A stretch of 64,000 nt of DNA from Providencia alcalifaciens (GCF_020271745.1 NZ_CP084296.1:1922001-1986000); one strand, 5' to 3'; positions 47,560 to 56,485 are shown, numbered from the stretch's first letter. Numbers and translations: made by a program. The notes: generated by a model from the sequence alone, not told the origin.

Positions 47560-47908
47560 TTTAGTAGGCTTAGTTTATTTCTTGTATGCATCATATGGTT
47601 AAACTGAGATATTAAAATAAAGTTTTATTTTTCAATTAATTGCATGTTTCTCTCAATGATAAAATACTCCTCGCCTTTATTCCGCATTAAAATATGCAAT
47701 ATTTTCTATTAATATAATAACAAATATATATCATATTGAATTTAAACATAAAATATTTATATTGATTTAATCTTGTTTATAAGTAAATATTGTACCCGCG
47801 TCACAAATGTTAACTTTATGTTTCGAATGTCCCTAAAGGGATATGTAACTGTTAATGATTGGTTAAGATAATCAAGGTTATTGCAAGATACTAGATAGGG
47901 TATCCATT
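47560..47908. other. AT-rich promoter region of the oxidoreductase cluster
   Basis: 349 bp without a gene. A short inverted repeat TCCCT-AA-AGGGA lies at 47830-47841, 67 bp before the oxidoreductase start. Its half site TAAAGGGA recurs at 52010-52017 upstream of the permease. No terminator is clear after the regulator gene. Confidence 0.5.
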
Positions 47909-49210
47909 ATGAATAACCAAGTAGAATCATTAACTTATTACTCAGCAACCAAAAAATATGACCTGCGTTTTCCAACCTTGAAAGAAGATATCGATGTGGA
48001 TGTCGTGATCATCGGTGGTGGATTCTCAGGGATTAATACCGCATTGGAATTATGTGAAAAGGGAATTACCAATATTGCTATCTTGGAAGGTCGCCATCTT
48101 GGGTATGGCGGTACAGGACGTAATGGTGGGCAAGTAATGGCTGGTATTGGTCATGACCTCGATGCGATTAAAAAGCACGTTGGTTCTGAAGGTTTAGAAA
48201 CGATTTTTAAACTGAGCAATATGGGCGCGGGGATCATGCGTGAGCGTATCGCTAAATACAATATTGATGCGGATTTTTGCCATGGTTATGCCTATTTAGG
48301 TAGCAACAAGCGCCAAGAAAAAACATTGCGTAGTTGGCTTGCAGATTTTAAAGCCGTCGCGCCAGATGAAGAAATTGAATTTTATACAGGTTCAGATTTA
48401 AAGCAGATTATCGGCTCTGACGCTTATACATGTGGGATCAAACACATGGGCGGCGGACATGTTCATTCACTTAACCTGTTACTGGGGGAAGCGAAAGCGG
48501 TGAGTGAATATGGCGCAAAAATTTTTGAAAACAGCCAAGTTTTGAATGTTGAGTACGGCGATACAGTGACGGTTCGTACTGCGATGGGCTCCGTGAAAGC
48601 GAAAAAAATGTTGTGGGCGTGCGATGGCTTCTTGAATGGCCTTGAGCCGACGTTATACCCAAAAACAATTAACACCTATGCCTATCAGTTAATGACGGAA
48701 GAGCTTTCCGATGAATTGATTGAACGCATTAGCCCAATTCGCGGGGCATACAGCGATATTCGCCCAGTCATCGATTATTACCGAGTGACAAACGAAAATC
48801 GCCTGCTATTTGGTAGCTCGACGTACTTTTTAGAATACATTCCATCCGACTTGAAAGAGTGGAACCGTAAATTGATGCTGAATGTTTTCCCATACCTAAA
48901 AGATGTCAAAATCGAGTTGGCATGGGGTGGTCCAATGGCGTGCAGTGCCAACTTGTTCCCTCAAATTGGCACGATCCCAGGTCATAAAAACGTGTTCTAT
49001 GTGCAAGGCTATTCAGGATTTGGTGTTACGCCAAGCCAGATCGTGTGCAAGGTACTTGCAGAGGGGATGGTTGAAGGTTCCAGCCGCTATGACCTGATGA
49101 GCTCGATTCCTCATGCTGACATTATGGGGAAAGACAGCATGCGTAATGCCATTGTGTCACTTGCCAAGTGTTGGCATCAGGTATCGGGATATTGGCAAGG
49201 TCGCCGCTAA
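47909..49210 (+). CDS. FAD-dependent amine oxidoreductase (DAO family, PuuB-like)
   Basis: 433 residues. The FAD-binding Rossmann motif VDVVIIGGGFSGINTALEL is at about residues 30-48, followed by the GGTGRNGGQV segment, and the C-terminal GYSGFGVTPSQIV binds FAD. This is the pattern of gamma-glutamylputrescine oxidase (PuuB) and related D-amino-acid-oxidase-fold enzymes, which oxidise amines to aldehydes. An aldehyde dehydrogenase two genes downstream would take the product. The substrate is not deducible. No glutamylpolyamine synthetase (puuA) or hydrolase (puuD) is nearby. Confidence 0.8.
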   Translation: MNNQVESLTYYSATKKYDLRFPTLKEDIDVDVVIIGGGFSGINTALELCEKGITNIAILEGRHLGYGGTGRNGGQVMAGIGHDLDAIKKHVGSEGLETIFKLSNMGAGIMRERIAKYNIDADFCHGYAYLGSNKRQEKTLRSWLADFKAVAPDEEIEFYTGSDLKQIIGSDAYTCGIKHMGGGHVHSLNLLLGEAKAVSEYGAKIFENSQVLNVEYGDTVTVRTAMGSVKAKKMLWACDGFLNGLEPTLYPKTINTYAYQLMTEELSDELIERISPIRGAYSDIRPVIDYYRVTNENRLLFGSSTYFLEYIPSDLKEWNRKLMLNVFPYLKDVKIELAWGGPMACSANLFPQIGTIPGHKNVFYVQGYSGFGVTPSQIVCKVLAEGMVEGSSRYDLMSSIPHADIMGKDSMRNAIVSLAKCWHQVSGYWQGRR

Positions 49211-49267
49211 GTTTTCCTAAATTTAATGTCCATTTTTGATTTTATTACATAAGAGAAGGTAAGAAAG

Positions 49268-49636
49268 ATGATCAGCCCATTACTGTTAAACAAGGCACTT
49301 CCTGAATTACTGAACATTGGTAGCGTGAGCAATTTAGGTTCTGTGGTTGTTGAAGGGGATCCGCAAGCAAGCGTGGCGATGATCCACGGCGAGCCAACAG
49401 ATAATCTGACTTGCGGTATTTTTGCTTGTACAACAGGTAAATTTAAGATGGTTTACCCATTTGATGAAATGGCAACTGTCCATGAAGGTTCAGTGAAATT
49501 AACCGACGTGAAAACGGGCGTCACCGTGGAATACCACAAAGGCGACACTTGGTTTGCAGCCAAAGGCACTGAAGTGCTATGGGAAATTAGCGCAGCGCGT
49601 TTTGTAAAACACTATTTAGCCTGTGTGAATGCGTAA
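49268..49636 (+). CDS. Small cupin-domain protein (DUF861-like)
   Basis: 122 residues with a single cupin barrel: the glycine-rich CGIFACTTGKFKMVYPFDEM strand pair, then HEGSVKLTD and YHKGDTWFAAKGTEVLWEI. Such proteins often accompany PuuB-like oxidases and aldehyde dehydrogenases in amine catabolism clusters; enzymatic activity is not established. It lies 57 bp after the oxidase and 29 bp before the dehydrogenase. Confidence 0.75.
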   Translation: MISPLLLNKALPELLNIGSVSNLGSVVVEGDPQASVAMIHGEPTDNLTCGIFACTTGKFKMVYPFDEMATVHEGSVKLTDVKTGVTVEYHKGDTWFAAKGTEVLWEISAARFVKHYLACVNA

Positions 49637-49665
49637 TTCGATAAATTAACGAGGTGGAGATAACG

Positions 49666-51159
49666 ATGAGTGAGTTAACCCTGTTACCAGAAGTTAGAGA
49701 ATTCTTGAACCGCCAACACGGTCATTTTATTAAGGGATTGCCTGTTTCTGGCAAGGGAGATGCTTATTTTGACGTCGTGAATCCAGCCACGGAGCAAGTG
49801 ATTGCGAAAGTGAAAGAAGGGACGCGTGAAGAAGTTGATGCAGCGATGAATGCGGCATATGCCGCATTTAAAGGTTCATGGGCAAATACCACGCCGATGG
49901 AACGAGGCAATTGTTTGAATCGTTTAGCGGATTTGCTTGAAAAACACTTAGAAGAGTTAGCACAACTAGAAACCTTAAGTTCTGGGAAAACTATTCAGTT
50001 ATCACGTTTTCTGGAAGTGGGTTCAGCGGCCCAGTTTTTACGTTATTTTGCAGGCTGGGCGACCAAAATTAGCGGTGAAACTCTGAATGTTTCTTTGCCA
50101 TCATTTAATGGCGAAAAATACTCGGCATTTACCCAGCGTGAACCCGTTGGGGTCGTTGCGGGGATTATTCCATGGAATTTCTCCATTATGATTTCCATTT
50201 GGAAATTAGCAGCGGCATTGACATGTGGCTGCACGATTGTGCTGAAACCAAGTGAGTTTACCCCTCTGACCATGTTACGCGTGGCTGAACTCGCCAAAGA
50301 AGCGGGCATTCCTGATGGCGTGATTAACATCGTGAATGGTGGCGGTCGCGAAGTGGGACCTGCTTTAATTAGCCATGAACTTTGCTCGAAAGTGACCTTT
50401 ACAGGCTCTGTTCCGACAGGGTTAGCCGTTGGGCGCTCCGCAATGGAAGGAAAACTGACCCGTGTTACATTAGAGTTGGGCGGTAAAAATGGCGCTGCAT
50501 TCTTAGCGGATTTATCCGTAGATAAGATTGTGAGCGGCATTATTGAAGCGGGTTATTTAAATCAAGGGCAAATCTGCGCAGCGGCAGAGCGTTTTTATAT
50601 TCCATCTAAATTGATGGATGCGGTTCTGGACGAGCTAAAAGCGCGTTTATCGGCGATGAAGATTGGTTCTCCATTAGATGAAGCCACAGAAATGGGCCCA
50701 TTAGCCAACAAAGCTCACTACGATAAAATTTTAAGTTTATTTGAAAAAGCACGCCAAGATGGTAGCGAAATTATCTATGGTGGGCAGCCAATTGCAGGGG
50801 CTGGTTACTTTGTACCGCCTACGATTATCCGAGCAAACAGCCCTGATGACCTCTTAATGAAAGAAGAAACATTTGGCCCAGTAGGCACTTTCCTTGCTTA
50901 TGATGATGAAGAAGAGCTGATTAAAATGATGAATAGCACGCCATTTGGTTTAGCGGCGAGCGTATGGACAAATGATCTTAGTAAAGCAATGCGCATGGTT
51001 TCACAAATTGAAGCAGGAACCGTTTGGGTGAATATGCATACTTTCCTCGACCCTGCTGTGCCTTTCGGTGGCATTAAATCCTCTGGAATTGGTCGTGAAT
51101 TTGGTAGTGCATTCATCGAACACTACACTGAATTAAAGTCCGTCATGGTGCGTTATTAG
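49666..51159 (+). CDS. NAD(P)-dependent aldehyde dehydrogenase (PuuC/phenylacetaldehyde type)
   Basis: 497 residues from the ATG at 49666 (GAGGTGGAGA upstream). The ALDH motifs are complete: IPWNFSIMISIWKLA, KPSEFTPLT, FTGSVPTGLAVG, catalytic Glu in LELGGKNGAAF and catalytic Cys in NQGQICAAAERF near residue 302, and EETFGPVGTF. It is inferred to oxidise the aldehyde made by the upstream FAD enzyme. Followed by a terminator. Confidence 0.88.
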   Translation: MSELTLLPEVREFLNRQHGHFIKGLPVSGKGDAYFDVVNPATEQVIAKVKEGTREEVDAAMNAAYAAFKGSWANTTPMERGNCLNRLADLLEKHLEELAQLETLSSGKTIQLSRFLEVGSAAQFLRYFAGWATKISGETLNVSLPSFNGEKYSAFTQREPVGVVAGIIPWNFSIMISIWKLAAALTCGCTIVLKPSEFTPLTMLRVAELAKEAGIPDGVINIVNGGGREVGPALISHELCSKVTFTGSVPTGLAVGRSAMEGKLTRVTLELGGKNGAAFLADLSVDKIVSGIIEAGYLNQGQICAAAERFYIPSKLMDAVLDELKARLSAMKIGSPLDEATEMGPLANKAHYDKILSLFEKARQDGSEIIYGGQPIAGAGYFVPPTIIRANSPDDLLMKEETFGPVGTFLAYDDEEELIKMMNSTPFGLAASVWTNDLSKAMRMVSQIEAGTVWVNMHTFLDPAVPFGGIKSSGIGREFGSAFIEHYTELKSVMVRY

Positions 51160-51198
51160 AGCGTTAGTGGTTTTGTTTTTTCTGTAAAGCAACAGTTT

Positions 51199-51224
51199 TC
51201 CCGGTCAATGCGCCGGGATTTTTT
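51199..51224 (+). terminator. Terminator between aldehyde dehydrogenase and convergent LuxR gene
   Basis: The stem TCCCGG / CCGGGA with an eight-base loop is followed by a T run, just before the stop of the convergent regulator. It may act in both directions. Confidence 0.75.
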
Positions 51225-51891
51225 ATAGAATTTTATCTTGGCGGAGAATAAATCCGGATGACACTAATTCTGTCCGGTTGCTCACATTGGCTTTGGTAAA
51301 AATATTGCGTAGATGGGTTTTTACAGTGGAAAGCGAAACACCCAACAGCAGCGCAATACGCTTATTACTGGCGCCTTCTCGCACTAAATGAATGATTTCG
51401 TGCTCTTTCGGGGTATAGGAAACCAGAGAATCGGGTCGCACATCAAATGTCATAAGCTCCGCAATTGGTAAGATTGCATTGAGCCTAATCACCTCTTCCG
51501 GCGTAAATGGCGTATCGCGTAGCACGGAAATTCCCGCCACAATCTTATTTTTACGGCGAATAAAAATCTCTGCCATATCTGCGATATGGTTTGGCTGCAT
51601 AAAATCATGGAAGAAGGTTTGATCGTGCTGACGCATTTCCACTGGCATCTTCACTAAACGGAGATCCTCCCCGCGGAAATGGTCTGGATGTAGAGGGTCA
51701 TGCTGGGAAAACGCAGAGAGATACTCTTCATGCATATGTGCGGAAATCCCATACAGTACATGGTTTTCTGGCTGCCAGTGCTCATTCACTAGATAATAAA
51801 CCGCCGCAGAAATAGGAATGATATGGGCAATTGTATTTAGGCAGCAGTCGATTAAACCCTGTTGATTCTCACTAAATAGCGGTTGAGCCAT
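51223..51891 (-). CDS. LuxR-type transcriptional regulator
   Basis: 222 residues from the third of three consecutive ATG codons (51891, 51894, 51897); it is chosen because GGGG lies 7 bases before it. A C-terminal LuxR helix-turn-helix (YTPKEHEIIHLVREGASNKR ... LGVSLSTVKTHLRNIFTKA) is at about 155-210. The N-terminal domain is sensor-like without recognised motifs. It is divergent from the permease gene, and the second LuxR regulator of the cluster. Its target is inferred to be the permease, the oxidase genes or both. Confidence 0.8.
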   Translation of the reverse strand: MAQPLFSENQQGLIDCCLNTIAHIIPISAAVYYLVNEHWQPENHVLYGISAHMHEEYLSAFSQHDPLHPDHFRGEDLRLVKMPVEMRQHDQTFFHDFMQPNHIADMAEIFIRRKNKIVAGISVLRDTPFTPEEVIRLNAILPIAELMTFDVRPDSLVSYTPKEHEIIHLVREGASNKRIALLLGVSLSTVKTHLRNIFTKANVSNRTELVSSGFILRQDKIL

Positions 51892-52288
51892 CATCATACC
51901 CCATCAAAATATACAGCTTACTATCATGCAATTTAATCATATTAACATAAAGTAAACATGTTAATAACGTGAGCGTGGTTACACTATTTAAAACTTGTTT
52001 TTTATCGCTTAAAGGGAGTTTGCTGCCTTTGGGTATCTTTCGTAGTGTATTTGTTAATATATTAATGAGGTCACTTTTGACTAATCATTGATATTTAAAT
52101 GATTATTATATTATTTGAGTTTTAAAAGGGTACTTTTCGTCTTGAGCTCTGCGTGCTCCCCTCTCTCTGGGTATCGTTCTAAAGGACGATGGCGACATGT
52201 TTATGCTTATTTCTATAGTGAGAATACAGTCACTTCATTTTTACAAAAAATTCACAATTCAGGCTGTGAGCAGAGAGAGGGAAGCAAA
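51892..52288. other. Divergent regulatory region and long leader of the permease gene
   Basis: 397 bp between the LuxR start and the permease start. The left half is AT-rich promoter sequence. The right half (from about 52140) is a structured leader with a candidate small ORF. Two similar stretches, TTTGGGTATCTTTCG near 52028 and TCTGGGTATCGTTCT near 52165, are spaced about 138 bp. Confidence 0.6.
52154..52286 (+). promoter_or_regulatory. Structured 5' leader predicted to sequester the permease Shine-Dalgarno site
   Basis: TGCTCCCCTCTCTCTG at 52154-52169 is complementary to CAGAGAGAGGGAAGCA at 52271-52286 in 15 of 16 positions, with an unbroken 11-bp core. The 3' arm is the ribosome binding site of the permease (GAGAGAGGGAAG, start at 52289). 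Between the arms lies a smaller hairpin, ATCGTTCT / AGGACGAT at 52173-52190. The paired state would hide the ribosome site. The pairing is read directly from the sequence; the regulatory role is inference and matches no riboswitch class I know. Confidence 0.5.
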
Positions 52289-52292
52289 ATGA
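52197..52292 (+). CDS. Candidate 31-residue leader peptide overlapping the permease start
   Basis: ATG at 52197 is preceded by AAAGGA (52181-52186, 10 bases away). The frame encodes 31 residues, including RIQSLHFYKKFTIQAV, and stops at TGA 52290-52292, so its stop overlaps the permease ATG as ATGA. Translation of this ORF would run through and open the stem that hides the permease ribosome site, coupling the two. Whether it is translated is unknown. Confidence 0.35.
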   Translation: MFMLISIVRIQSLHFYKKFTIQAVSREREAK

Positions 52293-53782
52293 ATTTATCC
52301 TCAAAATTAACATCACATATTGAAAAAGGTAAGGTTGGCTTTCCAACAACGCTCGCCAGTTCGGTTGGCGTGATTATGGCAAGCCCTGTGATCCTCACTG
52401 TAACTAGTGGTTTTGGGATTGGTGGAGATACTTTTGCCTTAGCCGTTTTACTGAGCTTTATCATGATGCAGGCTCAATTAACCACATTTTCTGAAGCGGC
52501 GGCAATTTTACCGACTTCCGGTTCCGTTTACGATTATATCTCCTGTGGTATGGGGCGTTTTTGGGCAATAACAGGGGCGCTGTCAGCCTATCTGATTGTT
52601 CACGTTTTTGCTGGCACCGCAGAGACTATTTTGTCCGGCATTATGGCGTTAGTGAACTTTGAAAGCCTGAATACGGTGCTGGAAACCAATAACTCCTCTT
52701 GGATGGTGGGGGTTGGGTTAGTTGTGGCATTCGGTTTACTGAATGCATTTGGTATCGAAGCTTTCGGCAAGGTGGAAGTGGTGCTCACTTTTGCAATGTG
52801 GAGTACGTTGGTGATTTTCAGTATTTGTGGGCTACTGATGCCATTTCATGTTTCCGCAGAAGGCTGGTTTGGTCAAGGGCTGAATATTTCTGACCCGACC
52901 ATCGTTCTCAGCTTTGTGGGAATGGCGATGTTTATGTTTGTCGGCTGTGAGTTAGTGACACCAATGGCGCCTGAAATTAAAAACTCAGCCAAAGTGATCC
53001 CGCGTGCGATGGCGATTGGCTTATGCGGCGTAGCATTCTGTATGTTTTTGTTTGGTGCGGCACTCACAAACCAAGTCGAAAACGTGATTGTCGACCCTCA
53101 AAATGGCGTGAGTCTATTAGAAACACCGATGGCTATTCCTGCATTTGCTGGGCAAATTATGGGTGACTTCGGTAAATACTGGATTGGGATTGCATTATTG
53201 CTAGCGGGTGGGGCGACCATTAACACCTTAATGGCAGCGGTTCCGCGTATTCTTTACGGTATGGCGTTAGATGGGGCATTACCAAAAGTATTTGCCTATT
53301 TACACCCTCGTTTTAAAACGCCTGTGTTCGGTATTTTAGTGGCGGTGATGATCCCTTGTTTGCATGCATTTGCTATCCAAGGGGATTTAGACAGAATTAT
53401 CCCGTTGGTGCTGGCGGCTGTATGTTCGTGGGGAACGGCGTACTTATTAGTGACGATTTCTGTGGTGTTATTGCGTATTCGTCGCCCTGATTTGCACCGT
53501 GCTTATCGCTCACCATTCTTCCCTATCCCTCAAATTATTTCGAGTGTGGGGATTATTCTAGCAATTGTTTACATCACGCCTCCGGGCATGAATAAAGCGG
53601 ACGTGTATATTCCATTTGCCATTATGTTGGGATTAACCGCGAGTTATGCATTAGGTTGGACCGTGTTAGTGCAGAAAGTGAATCCATTTAAGCCTGTTCC
53701 GGTTGAACAAGTATTGTCTAATTCATTTGACGATGATAATGCAGAGGAGGTGGAACTTGAGCCTTTACGTAACCTTGCCTAA
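52289..53782 (+). CDS. APC-family amino acid/polyamine permease
   Basis: 497 residues from the ATG at 52289, preceded by GAGAGAGGGAAG; the frame is open 58 codons upstream but that part is leader sequence. About 12 transmembrane segments. The family motif GFGIGGDTFALAVLLSFIM and the conserved GCELVTPMAPEIKNSAK segment are visible. Inner-membrane transporter for an amino acid or amine, presumably the substrate of the neighbouring oxidase. The 3' end overlaps the next gene and contains its AGGAGG ribosome site. Confidence 0.85.
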   Translation: MNLSSKLTSHIEKGKVGFPTTLASSVGVIMASPVILTVTSGFGIGGDTFALAVLLSFIMMQAQLTTFSEAAAILPTSGSVYDYISCGMGRFWAITGALSAYLIVHVFAGTAETILSGIMALVNFESLNTVLETNNSSWMVGVGLVVAFGLLNAFGIEAFGKVEVVLTFAMWSTLVIFSICGLLMPFHVSAEGWFGQGLNISDPTIVLSFVGMAMFMFVGCELVTPMAPEIKNSAKVIPRAMAIGLCGVAFCMFLFGAALTNQVENVIVDPQNGVSLLETPMAIPAFAGQIMGDFGKYWIGIALLLAGGATINTLMAAVPRILYGMALDGALPKVFAYLHPRFKTPVFGILVAVMIPCLHAFAIQGDLDRIIPLVLAAVCSWGTAYLLVTISVVLLRIRRPDLHRAYRSPFFPIPQIISSVGIILAIVYITPPGMNKADVYIPFAIMLGLTASYALGWTVLVQKVNPFKPVPVEQVLSNSFDDDNAEEVELEPLRNLA

Positions 53783-54362
53783 GTTATCGTGGTGGAAAAG
53801 GCTAACTCAAAAGCGCCTCCCGACAGGGTATCAAGCGGGGTTAACTTTAAATCGGATAGAGAAAGATATTGCCCCTTATGTTTGTGAGTGGGGGGCACCT
53901 GGAGTGCTCCTCATCCAATTGCCTCAAGGCATTAAAGTGGAGGTGACTGAGCGTGTGAAAACCTTGTTTATGGCGTTTATTGTGCATAGCCGCTTTGCAG
54001 TTTCGGGAAAATGTGACAACGCGCTGGTGGCACAGATTGATGTGAAAACAACAGGATCTACACGGAAAAAACAGGTTCATTTCACGACTCAGCAAGCGGA
54101 TGGGAAATTTTTTGTCAAAAACTTAGAACAGTACCCGGTGATCCGCCAAACTTTCGAAGAGCTAGACTTCACTCACTGTCATATTGCTGTCAAAAATGGC
54201 GTTTGGCGTTGTGAAATTGAGCCTTATACCGCTTCGGAAATGGTCAGTAGGATCCCCGCTGCTCGGCGTTATTTACGTTTGACTGACCAGCAACGCCATC
54301 GATTGTTAAGCGCATTACAGCTGATTTCTCAGCTTATGAACCAACAGGCTTCTCACCAATAA
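53757..54362 (+). CDS. DUF3156-like protein of unknown function
   Basis: 201 residues with a TTG start at 53757, inside the end of the permease gene (26-bp overlap) and 4 bases after AGGAGGTG. Longer in-frame starts have no ribosome site. The protein is soluble and basic, without signal or membrane segments. It resembles DUF3156 proteins as I remember them (a GYQAGLTLNRIEKDIAPYV start and a CHIAVKNGVWRCEIEPYTAS block); this is a tentative family call. Translational coupling to the permease suggests a role with it. Confidence 0.6.
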   Translation: MSLYVTLPKLSWWKRLTQKRLPTGYQAGLTLNRIEKDIAPYVCEWGAPGVLLIQLPQGIKVEVTERVKTLFMAFIVHSRFAVSGKCDNALVAQIDVKTTGSTRKKQVHFTTQQADGKFFVKNLEQYPVIRQTFEELDFTHCHIAVKNGVWRCEIEPYTASEMVSRIPAARRYLRLTDQQRHRLLSALQLISQLMNQQASHQ

Positions 54363-54462
54363 TTTTTCTCATCGATAACGCCCAGATTGGGCGTTTCGCA
54401 TTTAAGGTTGTCATGCTAATGGTAGCCATGTTTGTGACAATCATCTTTATATCGACATAAAA

Positions 54463-54480
54463 CCGTCATTCAACTGTCAT
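54463..54480. promoter_or_regulatory. PHO box upstream of phoA
   Basis: CCGTCATTCAACTGTCAT has two 7-bp half sites matching CTGTCAT at 6 and 7 positions with the proper 4-bp spacer. It lies about 80 bp before phoA, consistent with PhoB activation under phosphate limitation. Confidence 0.85.
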
Positions 54481-54558
54481 CTGGCTGCTCTAGCATGCTG
54501 GTCAACTATTCGAAGCATACTTATTTACTCTTCTTATTGATTGGCAAGGATAAAATTT

Positions 54559-55998
54559 ATGACAGGTCATTTTATGAAATCTATGTTAGCCGTCGCCGTA
54601 AGTACGTTAATTCTAGGGACTGCAATTCCAGCTTATGCTGCGGATAAAAATGATGCAGTTTCAGAAAGTCGTGCGGCAAAAGGGGATATCACTAAGTTTG
54701 GTGGTGCTCGTCGTTTATCGACAGAACAGACGGATATCATGAAAGCAGCACTGCATAATGGTCAAGCGAAGAACGTCATTTTATTTATCGGCGATGGTAT
54801 GGGGGATTCTGAAATTACTGTCGCACGTAACTATGCGGAAGGGGCTGGCGGTTTCTTTAAAGGAATCGATGCACTGCCAATCACTGGGCAATACACCCAT
54901 TACGCATTAGATAAGAAAACACAAAAACCAGACTATGTAACTGATTCTGCTGCCTCTGCAACGGCGTGGTCTTCCGGTGTGAAAACCTATAATGGTGCGT
55001 TAGGGATTGATGTGTTCGGTAAAGACCATGACACATTGATTGAAATTGCAAAACGTAATGGCAAAGCAACAGGCAACGTGACGACATCTGAAATTCAAGA
55101 TGCAACGCCAGCAGCTCAGTTTGCTCACGTGACAGGGCGTAAATGCTACGGCCCTGAAGAAACCAGCGAAAAGTGTGCAACCAATGCGCTGGAAAATGGC
55201 GGTCGGGGTTCTATCTCTGAACAGTTAATGATCACCCGCGCCGATGTCACATTAGGTGGTGGTGCGAAAAGCTTTAAGCAGGAAGCTAAAGCGGGCGATT
55301 ACAAAGGAAAAACCTTGGAGCAACAAGCTACAGATCGCGGATTCACTATCGTCCGTGATGCTAAGTCACTCGATGCAATCAAAGAAGCTAACCAAGATAA
55401 ACCTGTGTTAGGCCTATTCCATGACGGCAATATGACCGTGGCGTGGGAAGGTCCAAAAGCCACTTATCACGGCAATTTAAATAATGCGGCATTAGAGTGT
55501 AAACCGAATTCTAAGTTAGACCCGAATGCGCCAACACTAGCGCAAATGACTGAAAAAGCAATTGATTTGCTGAAAGTAAATCCAAATGGTTTCTTCTTAC
55601 AGGTTGAAAGCGCTTCTATCGATAAACAGGATCATAAAGCGAATCCATGTGGCCAAATCGGCGAGACTGTCTCGCTGGATCAAGCGGTACAAGTTGGCTT
55701 AGATTTCGCTAAGAAGCACGGTGATACGTTGGTTATCGTGACGGCTGACCACTCGCATTCTAGTCAAATTATTCCAGATGGAACTAAATCATCAGGTTTA
55801 ACTCAAGCGCTGATTACCAAAGATGGCACTGTGATGACAGTGAACTATGGTAACTCTGAAGAAGAAGATTCACAGGAGCATACAGGTGCTCAGCTACGTG
55901 TCGCAGCCTATGGTCCACATGCTGCGAACGTGATGGGTCTGACTGACCAAACCGATTTGTTCTTTACCATGCGCGATGCGATGGGATTGAAGCAATAA
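54559..55998 (+). CDS. phoA: PhoA, periplasmic alkaline phosphatase
   Basis: 479 residues from the ATG at 54559 (AAGGA 8 bases upstream). A Sec signal peptide ends in AIPAYA. The catalytic Ser is in [12 protein letters not shown], metal ligands in [18 protein letters not shown] and the C-terminal QEHTGAQLR. It releases phosphate from esters in the periplasm; cysteine pairs typical of the enzyme are present ([11 protein letters not shown]). A terminator follows. Confidence 0.96.
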   Translation: MTGHFMKSMLAVAVSTLILGTAIPAYAADKNDAVSESRAAKGDITKFGGARRLSTEQTDIMKAALHNGQAKNVILFIGDGMGDSEITVARNYAEGAGGFFKGIDALPITGQYTHYALDKKTQKPDYVTDSAASATAWSSGVKTYNGALGIDVFGKDHDTLIEIAKRNGKATGNVTTSEIQDATPAAQFAHVTGRKCYGPEETSEKCATNALENGGRGSISEQLMITRADVTLGGGAKSFKQEAKAGDYKGKTLEQQATDRGFTIVRDAKSLDAIKEANQDKPVLGLFHDGNMTVAWEGPKATYHGNLNNAALECKPNSKLDPNAPTLAQMTEKAIDLLKVNPNGFFLQVESASIDKQDHKANPCGQIGETVSLDQAVQVGLDFAKKHGDTLVIVTADHSHSSQIIPDGTKSSGLTQALITKDGTVMTVNYGNSEEEDSQEHTGAQLRVAAYGPHAANVMGLTDQTDLFFTMRDAMGLKQ

Positions 55999-56015
55999 AC
56001 CAACCCCTGTAGTTA

Positions 56016-56053
56016 AAAGTTCTCTGCGGCAGGATGCTACAGAGAACTTTTTT
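56016..56053 (+). terminator. phoA terminator
   Basis: A perfect 11-bp stem AAAGTTCTCTG / CAGAGAACTTT is followed by a T run. Confidence 0.9.
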
Positions 56054-56144
56054 GTTTATAAAATCCAATAAATCCTCATTAAGTTTCCTTCTTCATACCC
56101 TCAAGTCACACTAAAATTTAATTGATTTTTATAAAAACGCAGAT

Positions 56145-56163
56145 ATGATTGATAATCATTATC
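56145..56163. promoter_or_regulatory. Fur box
   Basis: ATGATTGATAATCATTATC matches 15 of 19 positions of the Fur consensus GATAATGATAATCATTATC, with the last 13 bases perfect. It lies 68 bp before the small membrane protein gene. Confidence 0.7.
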
Positions 56164-56230
56164 ATCTTTATTTGGTTATAGACTAATTTTGAGTTAGCTA
56201 AAGACTCGTTAGCTATAAATGGGAGGCGTT

Positions 56231-56485
56231 ATGGGAACTAGCGTATCAAAAGCAACTGGGTTGCGGCGTATTGGCGCTGGTTTGTGGGGCGTCTTCGCGG
56301 TGGTGTTACTGAGTATTATGTATTTACTGAGCAATATGGGGTTTGAGCCACTGAAAGTGGCGATGATCACGTTGATGATTGCGACAGCGGGCATGCTGTT
56401 TAATCGTGGCTCACGGCGTTTATTAATTATTCCGGCAGTGATGTCTTTAGGCTGTTTTTTGCTGATTTTTATTATGCGAACCTAA
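56231..56485 (+). CDS. Small membrane protein, probably Fur-regulated
   Basis: 84 residues from the ATG at 56231 with GGGAGG just upstream; an ATG 12 bp earlier lacks a ribosome site. It has a short basic N-terminus (KATGLRRIGAG) and three hydrophobic segments (about 17-35, 41-55 and 62-80), so an integral inner-membrane protein. I do not recognise the family. The upstream Fur box suggests expression under iron limitation. No iron-uptake gene is adjacent. Confidence 0.65.
   Translation: MGTSVSKATGLRRIGAGLWGVFAVVLLSIMYLLSNMGFEPLKVAMITLMIATAGMLFNRGSRRLLIIPAVMSLGCFLLIFIMRT

Noticed and set aside
52115-52288. N-terminal extension of the permease by 58 codons
   Set aside because: The extension starts at TTG without a ribosome site, is not hydrophobic, and overlaps the structured leader; the ATG at 52289 has a strong site and fits family length.
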